A DNA stretch of 34,553 nucleotides from Treponema sp. (GTDB lineage Bacteria; Spirochaetota; Spirochaetia; Treponematales; Treponemataceae), in NCBI GenBank assembly GCA_017449265.1, contig JAFSJW010000072.1, positions 1 through 34,553 on the forward strand. Direction: 5' to 3'. The translations under genes were made by a program, and so were the position numbers. Positions within the stretch are counted from its first letter, which is position 1; each line of letters starts with the position of its first letter. The notes beneath the pieces are model-generated. The model saw only the letters and a program-made list of their open reading frames with translations. It was not told the DNA's origin and searched no databases. Shown here piece by piece: positions 22,391-30,329 of this stretch.

Positions 22391-23909
22391 AATAATCGAA
22401 GTCCGCCGGAATCCTGCTGCCGCACCCGCCGTTGTTCGCGTAGATGCCTGTCAGCGTTCCGGTGTGACGCTTTCTCTCTTTCGGAAAGCCCTCATCGCTC
22501 AGAAATGTGCAGTTCTCCACCGTTGCGGCTTTTTTCCAGTCCGTATGCTCCGTTCTGAACAAGAATGTGCGGCTTTGTTTTTCAACTAGGACTTTCAGAT
22601 AGATAATTTCTTCTTCTGGTCTTGGAATCTCCGCTTCAATCGTTTCGCCTTCCCCTCTGTTTACTGCCAGAATCAGCTTTTGCTTTCCGTCAAAGCACAC
22701 TCCCCAGCGGATATATGTTGTTGTGCTGTAGTAGCAGACAAGCCCCGCCTGCTCTCCGTTTCGGCTCGGGGAAAATGAAAGGGCTGTTTCCGCAGAAAAG
22801 CTGTGTTCTTTCTCGCGCCTTACGAGCGTGTTTTTTGCCTGACGCTCGCTGAGCTTTCCGTCGCCCGTCCAGATGCGGAGAAAGCCGGGGCGTTCTGAGA
22901 GCGAGATGTTGCCAATGTCCGGATTTCTTACAAACTGCCAGTCTTTTGAAAGCTCGCATGAATCAAAATCATCGAGCTTGTTACAATCGAACAAAACTTC
23001 CTCTAAGTTCGGGCATTCTGCCTGAATGCTTGGTCCGCGTCCGCCGTTCACGGTAAACCAGCCGTCGGGAGTCCATTCCACGCGGTCAAGCGCAGTTTCT
23101 CGCCCGCAAGTGGTGAATTTTCCTTCGTTCGGTCTTCCGCACAAGTAGTAGCACCACCAGCTTCCGTCTGTTGCCTGAACAAGTTTTCCGTGTCCGCTCC
23201 TCTGAATTGGCGCGGCTGGGTCGAGCTGGCGCATGACTGGGTTGTACGGGCTTGGCTCGTAAGGTCCGAAAAGGCTCTTTGACCGCGCTGTGTTTATTCC
23301 GTGACCATATCCAGTTCCACCTTCAGCAACAATCGCATAATACCAGCCGTCTTTTTTGAAGACATGGGGACCTTCACTGCAACGCTCGCCTGTTCCGCTC
23401 CATGCAACAACAGGCTCGCTCTCAGCGCGGGACAAATCTTTTGAAAGACGCACGAGTCTTACTCCGGGGGCAATCGCCATATAAGGCGTTCCGTCATCGT
23501 CTACGAAAAGGGAAGGGTCAATATCATCAACCTCAATCCACACGGGCTTTGAATAAGGACCTTCTGGTTTTTCAGAAGACACTATGAGCTGGCGGCGCAG
23601 AACTTTATCTTTGCTCGTGTTGTCGCCCTTAAGACGCAGAGTCGCGGTTATGTAAAATCGTCCGTTTATATATTCGATGTCTGGCGCCCAGATTCCGTGG
23701 GAATCGGGAATATCTGACAAGTCAAGCCATTCACTGTTTGTTACGGCGAATCCGATTGTTTCCCAGTGAATCATGTCTTTGGAGTGAGAGACTGGAATTG
23801 CGGGAAAATACTGGAACGATGAGTTGACCATGTAAAAATCATCGCCGACACAGATAACGGAAGGGTCAGGATAAAATCCCCGACGCACAGGATTTTTGTA
23901 TGTTCTCAT
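22377..23909 (-). CDS. Glycoside hydrolase family 43 (beta-xylosidase/arabinofuranosidase type)
   Basis: 510-residue inverting glycosidase with a five-bladed propeller then a C-terminal beta-sandwich, as in XynB-type beta-xylosidases. Catalytic base Asp15 in GFYPDPSV, pKa-setting Asp131 in DIDPSLFVDDDG, acid Glu179 in RCSEGPHVF; HGIWAPDIEY is also characteristic. There is no signal peptide, so it probably cleaves imported xylo-oligosaccharides in the cytoplasm. The ATG at 23,909 starts the family domain; the longer open frame (to 24,011) runs through a dispersed repeat and gives KILRQAQND, a non-genic translation. No Shine-Dalgarno: TATAAT ends 7 nt before the ATG. No sugar transporter is adjacent. 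Confidence 0.93.
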   Translation of the reverse strand: MRTYKNPVRRGFYPDPSVICVGDDFYMVNSSFQYFPAIPVSHSKDMIHWETIGFAVTNSEWLDLSDIPDSHGIWAPDIEYINGRFYITATLRLKGDNTSKDKVLRRQLIVSSEKPEGPYSKPVWIEVDDIDPSLFVDDDGTPYMAIAPGVRLVRLSKDLSRAESEPVVAWSGTGERCSEGPHVFKKDGWYYAIVAEGGTGYGHGINTARSKSLFGPYEPSPYNPVMRQLDPAAPIQRSGHGKLVQATDGSWWCYYLCGRPNEGKFTTCGRETALDRVEWTPDGWFTVNGGRGPSIQAECPNLEEVLFDCNKLDDFDSCELSKDWQFVRNPDIGNISLSERPGFLRIWTGDGKLSERQAKNTLVRREKEHSFSAETALSFSPSRNGEQAGLVCYYSTTTYIRWGVCFDGKQKLILAVNRGEGETIEAEIPRPEEEIIYLKVLVEKQSRTFLFRTEHTDWKKAATVENCTFLSDEGFPKERKRHTGTLTGIYANNGGCGSRIPADFDYFNLS

Positions 23910-23916
23910 AAGTTCT

Positions 23917-23922
23917 ATTATA
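23917..23922 (-). promoter_or_regulatory. -10 element of the GH43 gene (leaderless pattern)
   Basis: Perfect TATAAT on the minus strand, 7 nt (AGAACTT) before the ATG, placing the likely start of transcription at or next to the start codon. Confidence 0.5.
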
Positions 23923-23966
23923 GTGACTATCAGAATTGATTTGCTAGTATAACGAATCCTAAATAG

Positions 23967-23997
23967 CTGGTCATTCTGAGCTTGTCTCAGAATCTTA
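23967..23997. repeat. Dispersed repeat at the right edge of the GH43 gene
   Basis: GGTCATTCTGAGCTTGTC then TCAGAATCTT. It combines the TCATTCTGAGC arm seen elsewhere here with the GAGCTTGTC core seen in the ftsK linker. Marks one side of the AT-rich restriction-modification region. Confidence 0.65.
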
Positions 23998-24062
23998 AAA
24001 CAAAGAGTCAAACCGCACGCAGCTTGACCGCATGTCGGCTTTGAACTTCTTGTTATGTGTCT

Positions 24063-24671
24063 TTATGCAAACAATAATAATTCTTTAGGGGTTGATTGCG
24101 CTTTTAGTTCTTTTAAATTTTCCAAACTTAAGACTGCCCCGAATTCTTGAAAAACATTTTCAAAACAAATTGAATTATTGCCCCAATAAATCATTGCGCA
24201 GGCCATAGGTGCACCTTTATTATCTGTACTTCCGTTTACTAAAAAACGAAGTCTTGTGTCATACAAAAAACAAACAGCATCGGCTTCACCAAAAACATAT
24301 TGTTTCCAATGCGTTGTATTTGTGGCAACAGGAATAAGAGCAATTATTTCAGCTCCATATTCTTTATGAGAATATACACATTTTGAAAGCCAATTTTTTA
24401 TTGTTGTTCCTCGCTCCCTATCAGCTCCGTAAGGTGGGTTTATATATACAGTCTTAAAATTCCATTCTTTATGAAGTCCATCTGTTTCTGGCAGAAGGAA
24501 TTCAGTTTTTGCATGAACAATAGAATCTTTGTTAGAACATGGGTCAAGTTCTATCTCTCCGCCAAAAACTCTTTTTACGGCATCCACATATTTTGGAGGA
24601 GTACACCAATGCTGAGATTGAGAATTAACACTTCGACCTGCAAAATCCGTAATTGGCTTATTTGTTCCCAT
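24063..24671 (-). CDS. Phage-type DNA N6-adenine methyltransferase
   Basis: 202 residues of the Dam-like phage family (DNA_N6-MT): QHWCTPPKYVDAVKRVFGG, ELDPCSNKDS and the catalytic VYINPPYGADRERG (NPPY at 78-81). It transfers a methyl group to adenine N6. Sequence is much more AT-rich than the surrounding housekeeping genes, suggesting transfer. The ATG lies 14 nt inside the end of the upstream nuclease gene, so translation is coupled. In this pairing it most likely protects host DNA from that nuclease; the recognition site is unknown. Confidence 0.88.
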   Translation of the reverse strand: MGTNKPITDFAGRSVNSQSQHWCTPPKYVDAVKRVFGGEIELDPCSNKDSIVHAKTEFLLPETDGLHKEWNFKTVYINPPYGADRERGTTIKNWLSKCVYSHKEYGAEIIALIPVATNTTHWKQYVFGEADAVCFLYDTRLRFLVNGSTDNKGAPMACAMIYWGNNSICFENVFQEFGAVLSLENLKELKAQSTPKELLLFA

Positions 24672-25788
24672 ACACCGTTCCCCAGTTTTTTGAAGATAAA
24701 ATAGATAATTCGTTCTTTAAATCTGTAAGAGATTTCATTTTGGGAGATATAATATTGAACCAAGTTTCAATTTTAGACAAATTATCAGAAAAATATTCAC
24801 AAAGTGCGAGATCGCTTTTATAGTCCATTTTTACTTTTGTGAAAACATTCCCTTTTTTATCCGCCGAATAACTTTTTTGAAAAGCCATTTTTATTGCGTC
24901 ATACTTTTTATTCGGAGAAATCATTAAATCTGTTATAAATTCAGAAATTCCTTTGTCTGTTAGAAACAAAAGCCAATCATAAGATTGTGCAAGAACCTTT
25001 AACTCTTTATTAGGATTTTCAGAAGTAAACCAGTTTCCATGGTTACTTACAACACCAACTGTAAGTATGAAATTTTCGAGTAATGCTTTCTCATTTGAAT
25101 TAATTACTTTTGAAAGCAAAGTATAATAATCATCCACTATATAATCAGATTCTGATTTTTGTAGGAAACCTGCCAATGAGCCGTCAGATTTTCGGATTCG
25201 TTGAAGTGCTGAAACTGTTCGAGCAACATAAGAGCCTTGCTTTGCTTTTTCTATAGTTTGAGGGCCTTTTTTTGAACCTTCTTCAACTCCAACTCTTTTG
25301 CATTCAAACATAGCAAAAGGTTTTGAATATAGTTCATATACACTATATGAACTATTTTTTGTATTTATGTAAGCATTTACAACTGTTTTATCGTTAGATA
25401 ATAAGGTACAGGCATTTCTAATGACTTTATCTTTATCAATGAGCATTACAGATTTTTGTTTTGAATCTGAATTTTGAAGTTTCAATTTCTTTATTATTGA
25501 AGAACCACTTATTGGAATATCACTTGTACCATATTTTATATCTGCAATTTTATTATTGCCATGAAGAGTAAACTCTACATTATGTGTAATCTCATCATTT
25601 GCAAATTCTGGCAAAGGTCTCTCTATTGCTGCAAAGGTATCTAAATTCCATGATTTTATAAGATAATATGTGATTATTTCAAGAAAAGTTCCCAAAGCCC
25701 GACCTGCGGCTTTTTTCTTGTCGTTTGTGTAATTAAAGACATTATCTGCTAGCAGATTCTGCAATTTATCTACTGATTCGTAACTCAC
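24658..25788 (-). CDS. Putative type II restriction endonuclease
   Basis: About 376 residues from the GTG at 25,788. No close family named, but the neighbouring adenine methyltransferase and a PD-(D/E)xK-like pocket support a nuclease: the strand AMFECKRVGVEEGSKKG offers Glu-x-Lys, and DIKYGTS lies upstream. The KGPQTIEKAKQGSYVARTVS stretch is polar and conserved-looking. The frame stays open to 26,103, but the extra part reads through dispersed repeats and is rejected. GTG 25,788 is preceded by TGCTATACT and 7 nt, fitting a leaderless start; ATG 25,845 is the alternative. Composition is AT-rich like the methyltransferase gene. Confidence 0.7.
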   Translation of the reverse strand: MSYESVDKLQNLLADNVFNYTNDKKKAAGRALGTFLEIITYYLIKSWNLDTFAAIERPLPEFANDEITHNVEFTLHGNNKIADIKYGTSDIPISGSSIIKKLKLQNSDSKQKSVMLIDKDKVIRNACTLLSNDKTVVNAYINTKNSSYSVYELYSKPFAMFECKRVGVEEGSKKGPQTIEKAKQGSYVARTVSALQRIRKSDGSLAGFLQKSESDYIVDDYYTLLSKVINSNEKALLENFILTVGVVSNHGNWFTSENPNKELKVLAQSYDWLLFLTDKGISEFITDLMISPNKKYDAIKMAFQKSYSADKKGNVFTKVKMDYKSDLALCEYFSDNLSKIETWFNIISPKMKSLTDLKNELSILSSKNWGTVYGNK

Positions 25789-25795
25789 AGATAAA

Positions 25796-25804
25796 AGTAT
25801 AGCA
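25796..25804 (-). promoter_or_regulatory. Extended -10 promoter of the restriction gene
   Basis: TGCTATACT on the minus strand, 7 nt before GTG 25,788, in an A-rich tract. Confidence 0.5.
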
Positions 25805-25871
25805 TTTTTCTTATTTTTTTTTCTATAACAATTCTGCGCCCCCATTGTGTGCGTCCACATAACAAAGATTC

Positions 25872-25915
25872 CGAAACTGGAGTATTCGCTTCGCGAAACT
25901 GGAGTATTCGCTTCG
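25872..25915. repeat. 22-bp tandem duplication
   Basis: CGAAACTGGAGTATTCGCTTCG begins at 25,872 and again at 25,894 with no change. Each contains the TTCGCTTCGCGAA palindrome. A CAGAATGACG arm follows at about 25,941. Forms the left-hand border of the restriction-modification region toward the SGNH gene. Confidence 0.85.
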
Positions 25916-25954
25916 CGAAACTCTGTGGTTCGTTGCGCCCAGAATGACGCAAAG

Positions 25955-27115
25955 TTAACGAACGATGTCCGGCGCGTATCGTTCCACCGACTCAAAAATG
26001 ATAATATCGGGCTTGTATTCCAGAATATGGGCTTTTTCTGAGTCCGAGAACTGCCTCCATATGTACTCGGTCTCGCTGAACATGGGCGAAACGAACGGTT
26101 CAAGGGCGCGGAAAAAAGAATCCCTGAACACGATTGCGCGCGGGAGCGACTTGTCCTTGTTTTTTGTCCGCATTCCGTTCACATCGTGGATAATGTCCCG
26201 GAGCTTTCCGTGGAATTCATCGTAGGAGCTTCCCACGCTGCTCATGTCCGGGGTTTCGTAAGTGTACACGGACTGAAGCTTTTTCCAGTTCTTGGGAATT
26301 GCCTTGTATGTGACGCGCGGGCGTGGCAGCTTGAGCATGGGCGGAATGTCGCCCGGGACATTGCTAGTGATGATTTCGGACTCATATTCTACGGCTGGAA
26401 AATTTGCGCCCGGGAAAAGTGCCTTTATGTGCGCCTTGACCAAATCCGAAGCGTAGAATGCGCCAAGCGGATTCCAGTGAATGTCGGTCTCCCAGTAGAG
26501 CGGCGGCTCGGAGTCGGATTTTTTTGAAATCATGTAGTCGCGGGGAAAAACATAATCCGCGCCAAGCTCCCTGAACACGGAGCAAATCTGATCCGCCCGG
26601 GTGATTCCGCTTGGGCGCGGCCCGAACGGAAAGAATTCTTCGTAGACGGAATGTTTGTTCGGCCCGATTATGAACATGGTTTTTATTCCATGCTCAGAAC
26701 ACCATTTTATCGTCTTGGAGATTTTTTTTCTGAACGAGGAAATATCATTTTCGTTCAGAAGATTTCTTTTGTAAAAATCATCAAGATTCGCACCGTCGCT
26801 CGCATTGATGTAAAACCACCAGCCGTCTTTTCCGAGGATTGCCTTCTCGTTCATAACCTCTGCCCGTAGAATCTTGTACCTGACTTTGCTTGCAAGATAA
26901 GAAAGTTTTTCGCGTCCTCCGAATCTGTCTTCAAGATAGGAGCTGCACTGCGAGAAAAAAAGCTGGTTCAGGTGGCTTTCCTGAACTACGCATGGAAATA
27001 CGGCGAGCTTTCTGTTTTCTTTTTGCGCAACAACGCCTTTCCTGTTGAACAGGAGGATTGGAAGAATCATTATGCAGAAAATCGTGATTATGAATGTAAG
27101 TCGAATTCTTTTCAT
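25955..27115 (-). CDS. AlgX/AlgJ-like SGNH acyltransferase-associated protein
   Basis: 386 residues with an N-terminal membrane anchor (RLTFIITIFCIMILPILLF) and an exported SGNH-like domain. ETDIHWNPLGAF holds the Asp211/His213 pair and IVFRDSFFRAL the Ser333 nucleophile, matching AlgJ/AlgX O-acetylation proteins; GKDGWWFY is another family mark. It likely passes acyl groups, exported by the MBOAT neighbour, to a surface glycan. The ATG at 27,115 comes one base after the MBOAT stop. The longer frame (27,199) overlaps that gene and is rejected. The target polymer is unknown. Confidence 0.85.
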   Translation of the reverse strand: MKRIRLTFIITIFCIMILPILLFNRKGVVAQKENRKLAVFPCVVQESHLNQLFFSQCSSYLEDRFGGREKLSYLASKVRYKILRAEVMNEKAILGKDGWWFYINASDGANLDDFYKRNLLNENDISSFRKKISKTIKWCSEHGIKTMFIIGPNKHSVYEEFFPFGPRPSGITRADQICSVFRELGADYVFPRDYMISKKSDSEPPLYWETDIHWNPLGAFYASDLVKAHIKALFPGANFPAVEYESEIITSNVPGDIPPMLKLPRPRVTYKAIPKNWKKLQSVYTYETPDMSSVGSSYDEFHGKLRDIIHDVNGMRTKNKDKSLPRAIVFRDSFFRALEPFVSPMFSETEYIWRQFSDSEKAHILEYKPDIIIFESVERYAPDIVR

Positions 27116-27116
27116 G

Positions 27117-28580
27117 CTAGAACCTGAAATAAATGAACGGGTTATACGAGCTATCCGCAAGGTTCGCGTAGCAAAGAACGAGGAGAGCCGCAAGTACAAG
27201 GTATTTGAGCGACAGGATTATGCCAGCTTTCGCACCTGTTTTTGGGAACGGAATCTTGTGCCACCACGGGAACGAGAAAATTATTCCGAGTGCGGAAAGA
27301 ATGAAAAATCTTGTGTCAATGTACAGATGGAGATATTCGTTCAGGACAACATTCTGAGTTTTCAGACCGACCATTTTTAAAAGAAGACGGACTGAGTTTC
27401 CGGTTCCGTTTCTGAACAAAACCCAAAGAAGCGCGACTGCAAGAATCGTGTAGGCGTGGGAAAATATGAGTTTCAGGCATTTTTTCAATTTTTCCTGCGA
27501 TGTAGCGGCAGAACCTTCGCTTTGTTCAGAATTGGGGCTTTTTTTAAGGAAAAGCCGCTCAATCGTCATCAATGTACCGTGCGCAAGTCCCCAGAGAATA
27601 AAGTTGAACGCCGCTCCGTGCCAAAGTCCCGTTATGAAGAAGACGATGTACCTGTTCAGTATTGTTCGGATTTTTCCCTTGCGGTTTCCGCCTAAAGGAA
27701 TGTAGACATAATCTCGGAAAAAATTCGTGAGCGATATGTGCCAGCGTTTCCAGAAATCCGTGACCGATGATGCGGCGTATGGATAATTGAAGTTTTCCGT
27801 AAGCGAGAATCCGAAAATTTTGGCAAGACCAATCGCCATGTCCGAGTAGCCCGAAAAATCATAGTAAATCTGCAGGGCGTACGCAAAGCACGCAATCCAT
27901 GCCGCATACGCGCCGTATTCTGTCATTTGTGCGGCATAGATTTTGTCGCACACAAGTGCAAAGGCATTTGCCAGAAGAACTTTCTTGCTCAGCCCGATTA
28001 TGAAACGCTCAAGCCCTTGTGCAACTTTTTCTACGGAATGCGTGCGCTGGTCAATCTGGGTGTTTATATCGTGGTAGCGCACGATAGGACCTGCAATCAG
28101 CTGTGGAAAAAACGCAATGTACAATCCGAGCTTCATCGCGTTGCGCTGAGCGAATTCAGGATTCTTGTACACATCGACGAGATATGAAATCGACTGGAAT
28201 GTGTAAAAGGAAATTCCGAGCGGAAGGACAAGGTTTATCTGTTCGATTGCCTTAAAGTGCAGGGCTTTCAGGAACAAATCTATGATTTTGATTGAAAAGC
28301 CCAAATATTTGAAGACAAAAAGGCAGCCCAAATTGACGACGATTGCCGCGATAAGGACAAGCAGCTTTTTTTTGCAGCTTGTCAAAAGCAGACCTGCGCC
28401 GTAATTGAACAGAATCGAGGCAATCATCACAAGGACGAATTTTGGTTCGCCCCATGCGTAGAAAAGAAGGCTCGCAAAAAGAAGGAGGCAGTTGCGAAAT
28501 CGTAAAGACGGCAGCGCATAGTACAGAACTAGCGTTACCGGGAAAAAAAACACAAGGAAAGTTATTGATGAAAAAAGCAT
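27117..28580 (-). CDS. MBOAT-family O-acyltransferase (AlgI type)
   Basis: 487-residue polytopic membrane protein that moves acyl groups across the membrane. FYAWGEPKF, DFSGYSDMAIGLAKIFGF, NFNYPYAASSVTDFWKRWHI and the active-site stretch TGLWHGAAFNFILWGLAHG with the conserved His are all diagnostic of the AlgI/DltB branch. It follows the exported-protein gene by 1 nt and precedes the SGNH gene by 1 nt, so the three are one transcription unit. AlgI plus AlgX/J pairs acetylate exopolysaccharides in other bacteria; here the substrate is an inference. Confidence 0.93.
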   Translation of the reverse strand: MLFSSITFLVFFFPVTLVLYYALPSLRFRNCLLLFASLLFYAWGEPKFVLVMIASILFNYGAGLLLTSCKKKLLVLIAAIVVNLGCLFVFKYLGFSIKIIDLFLKALHFKAIEQINLVLPLGISFYTFQSISYLVDVYKNPEFAQRNAMKLGLYIAFFPQLIAGPIVRYHDINTQIDQRTHSVEKVAQGLERFIIGLSKKVLLANAFALVCDKIYAAQMTEYGAYAAWIACFAYALQIYYDFSGYSDMAIGLAKIFGFSLTENFNYPYAASSVTDFWKRWHISLTNFFRDYVYIPLGGNRKGKIRTILNRYIVFFITGLWHGAAFNFILWGLAHGTLMTIERLFLKKSPNSEQSEGSAATSQEKLKKCLKLIFSHAYTILAVALLWVLFRNGTGNSVRLLLKMVGLKTQNVVLNEYLHLYIDTRFFILSALGIIFSFPWWHKIPFPKTGAKAGIILSLKYLVLAALLVLCYANLADSSYNPFIYFRF

Positions 28581-28581
28581 T

Positions 28582-29319
28582 TTATAAATCCCACTCGTAT
28601 TCGCTTCCGTCTTCGTAGACGACTTTTGCTTTCAAAAGTTTTATGCTTGAGATGTCTTTGTTGTGCCAGAGAATTTCGGAGACTGATTTGTAATGAGTGC
28701 CGTCCGGAATGTCGCCTGCATTCGCAACTTTTATCTTTGAATTTCCTGTGTTCGCATCGGAAAGGATTTCGCCGCTTCCGCTCAAAGGAACGATAGAGAC
28801 TGTGCAGGTTTTTATTGTTCGTCCGGAAGTGTTCCTGAACGAGTAGTTTACGCCGTAGCCATAAAGCGATTCAGTCTGAAGAAGCGTAACAGACAAATCT
28901 GAGATTGGGAGCGGCGGCTTCTCGTATGCCACGGTGATTTTTACGAAAGTTGAGTCTTTATTAATGCTGAACACGACCGGGGCAGATACGCTTTTTGCCT
29001 GAACAGCATAGTAACGGAAATATTTCCAGCCACGGATTTTGTATTTAAGCACTTTCAAAAAAGTGTCCGTGTCGTTGTAATCTTCAACTTTTGCGGCTGC
29101 GAACTTTACCCAAACACCGTTCGGCTCGTCGTAGGCAAAGATTTCAAGGTCAATTTTTTCCATTGTCTTATTGATTGCGGAAAGAATCATAAAATCAGTT
29201 GAGAACTCAATCGATTCAAATACCAGTGCGTTGTCACCGTTGAACACCGGCTTAGGCTTTGCCGCGAAAGCTGAGCTAAGCGCGAAAAAACAAAAAAGAG
29301 CTAAAAGAAATTTTTTCAT
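28582..29319 (-). CDS. Exported protein of unknown function
   Basis: 245 residues with a clear signal peptide (MKKFLLALFCFFALSSAFAA). The mature part is beta-rich, with two regions that look like immunoglobulin-type sandwiches (LVFESIEFSTDFMILSAIN and LYGYGVNYSFRNTSGRTIKT). No Cys at the cut site, so not a lipoprotein. GGGGGA precedes the ATG. It lies in the envelope operon between uppP and the MBOAT gene, which suggests a periplasmic accessory in the same process. No family recognised. Confidence 0.8.
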   Translation of the reverse strand: MKKFLLALFCFFALSSAFAAKPKPVFNGDNALVFESIEFSTDFMILSAINKTMEKIDLEIFAYDEPNGVWVKFAAAKVEDYNDTDTFLKVLKYKIRGWKYFRYYAVQAKSVSAPVVFSINKDSTFVKITVAYEKPPLPISDLSVTLLQTESLYGYGVNYSFRNTSGRTIKTCTVSIVPLSGSGEILSDANTGNSKIKVANAGDIPDGTHYKSVSEILWHNKDISSIKLLKAKVVYEDGSEYEWDL

Positions 29320-29347
29320 AAAATCCCCCGAAACATTAGAAAAATCG

Positions 29348-30223
29348 TTAAAACTTAAACAAAATCAAAAGCAAAATAGATACAGGAATCAGGTAGCATG
29401 CAAAGAATTCAAGCTTTCCCTTGTTGATTAGCTTCATCAGAAGGCTCAGCGAGGCAAGACCGCTTGCGAACGCGGCGATGCAGCCGAAAAGAACTGGAGC
29501 CACCCCGATTCCGGACGAGATTTCGCCCAAATCTTTCAGCTCAAGCACGAACGCACCCAAAATCGCTGGAATCGATACGATGAACGAATACGCCCCGGCT
29601 GTGATTCTGTCAACTTTGCAGAACAGTGCGCCGGCAATCGTTGAGCCGCTCCGTGATATGCCGGGCAAAGTGCCGACTCCTTGTGCAATGCCTATGACTA
29701 CGGCTTGGAACAGATTTATCCCTGAAAAAGCAACCGCGCCTTTTTCGTCAGTGCGGCGGAATTTTCGTTCTGCGACTGCGGATAAAATCAAAAGAATTGA
29801 AGTGACCAAAAATCCTATGCAGATAAATTGCACTGGAAGGTCAGGAATGATTTTTGCGCTTGCCACGCCAAGGACGCCTGTGATTGCGGTGGTCACAAGC
29901 ACCATGATTATTGTTCTTCGCCCCGTTTTGTCGTCTGGCGCGAGAGCTTTTGTTTTGGAATCAGTCTCGGGGACGCTTTGGGCAGGTTCGCTTTTTCTCA
30001 GAACCCACCTGAATAAAACTGAAATAAGGCGGAAAATCACTTTTCTGAAATAAATCACAACCGCAAGAAGGGTTGCAAGATGAAGGAAAATGTCGAACAA
30101 AAGCGGAACATCGCCCAATCCGAACAGCTCCTGAGCGATTTTGAGATGCCCGCTTGAAGAAATCGGCAAAAACTCGGCTATTCCCTGAATAAGCCCAAGC
30201 ACAATTGATTGAAAAATAGTCAT
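29348..30223 (-). CDS. uppP: Undecaprenyl-diphosphatase (UppP/BacA)
   Basis: Recycles undecaprenyl diphosphate, the lipid carrier for peptidoglycan and surface glycans. 291 residues, mostly membrane helices. Motif 1 GLIQGIAEFLPISSSGHL and motif 2 LPGISRSGSTIAGALFC with catalytic Glu/Ser/Arg are intact. A hydrophilic loop of about 35 residues (SEPAQSVPETDSKTKALAPD region) is longer than usual. AAGGA fixes the start. It leads the operon with the exported, MBOAT and SGNH genes (28-bp gap), linking carrier recycling to surface polymer modification. Confidence 0.94.
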   Translation of the reverse strand: MTIFQSIVLGLIQGIAEFLPISSSGHLKIAQELFGLGDVPLLFDIFLHLATLLAVVIYFRKVIFRLISVLFRWVLRKSEPAQSVPETDSKTKALAPDDKTGRRTIIMVLVTTAITGVLGVASAKIIPDLPVQFICIGFLVTSILLILSAVAERKFRRTDEKGAVAFSGINLFQAVVIGIAQGVGTLPGISRSGSTIAGALFCKVDRITAGAYSFIVSIPAILGAFVLELKDLGEISSGIGVAPVLFGCIAAFASGLASLSLLMKLINKGKLEFFACYLIPVSILLLILFKF

Positions 30224-30316
30224 AAAAAGTCCTTCTGTTTATATGGTATCGGTAAAAATCGTATTTATAATCTTTTTCTCCCAATTTATCAATTGGAAAA
30301 TCAGCAAAATCAAGGT

Positions 30317-30322
30317 TATTAT
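30317..30322 (+). promoter_or_regulatory. Promoter of the PfkB-NlpC pair (leaderless pattern)
   Basis: TTGGAA (30293-30298), 18 bp, TATTAT, then exactly 7 nt before the ATG at 30,330. No Shine-Dalgarno. Confidence 0.5.
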
Positions 30323-30329
30323 ATACTAT

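Noticed and set aside
23910..24011. N-terminal extension of the GH43 protein
   Set aside because: It is the translation of a dispersed repeat and the GH43 domain starts at the ATG at 23,909.
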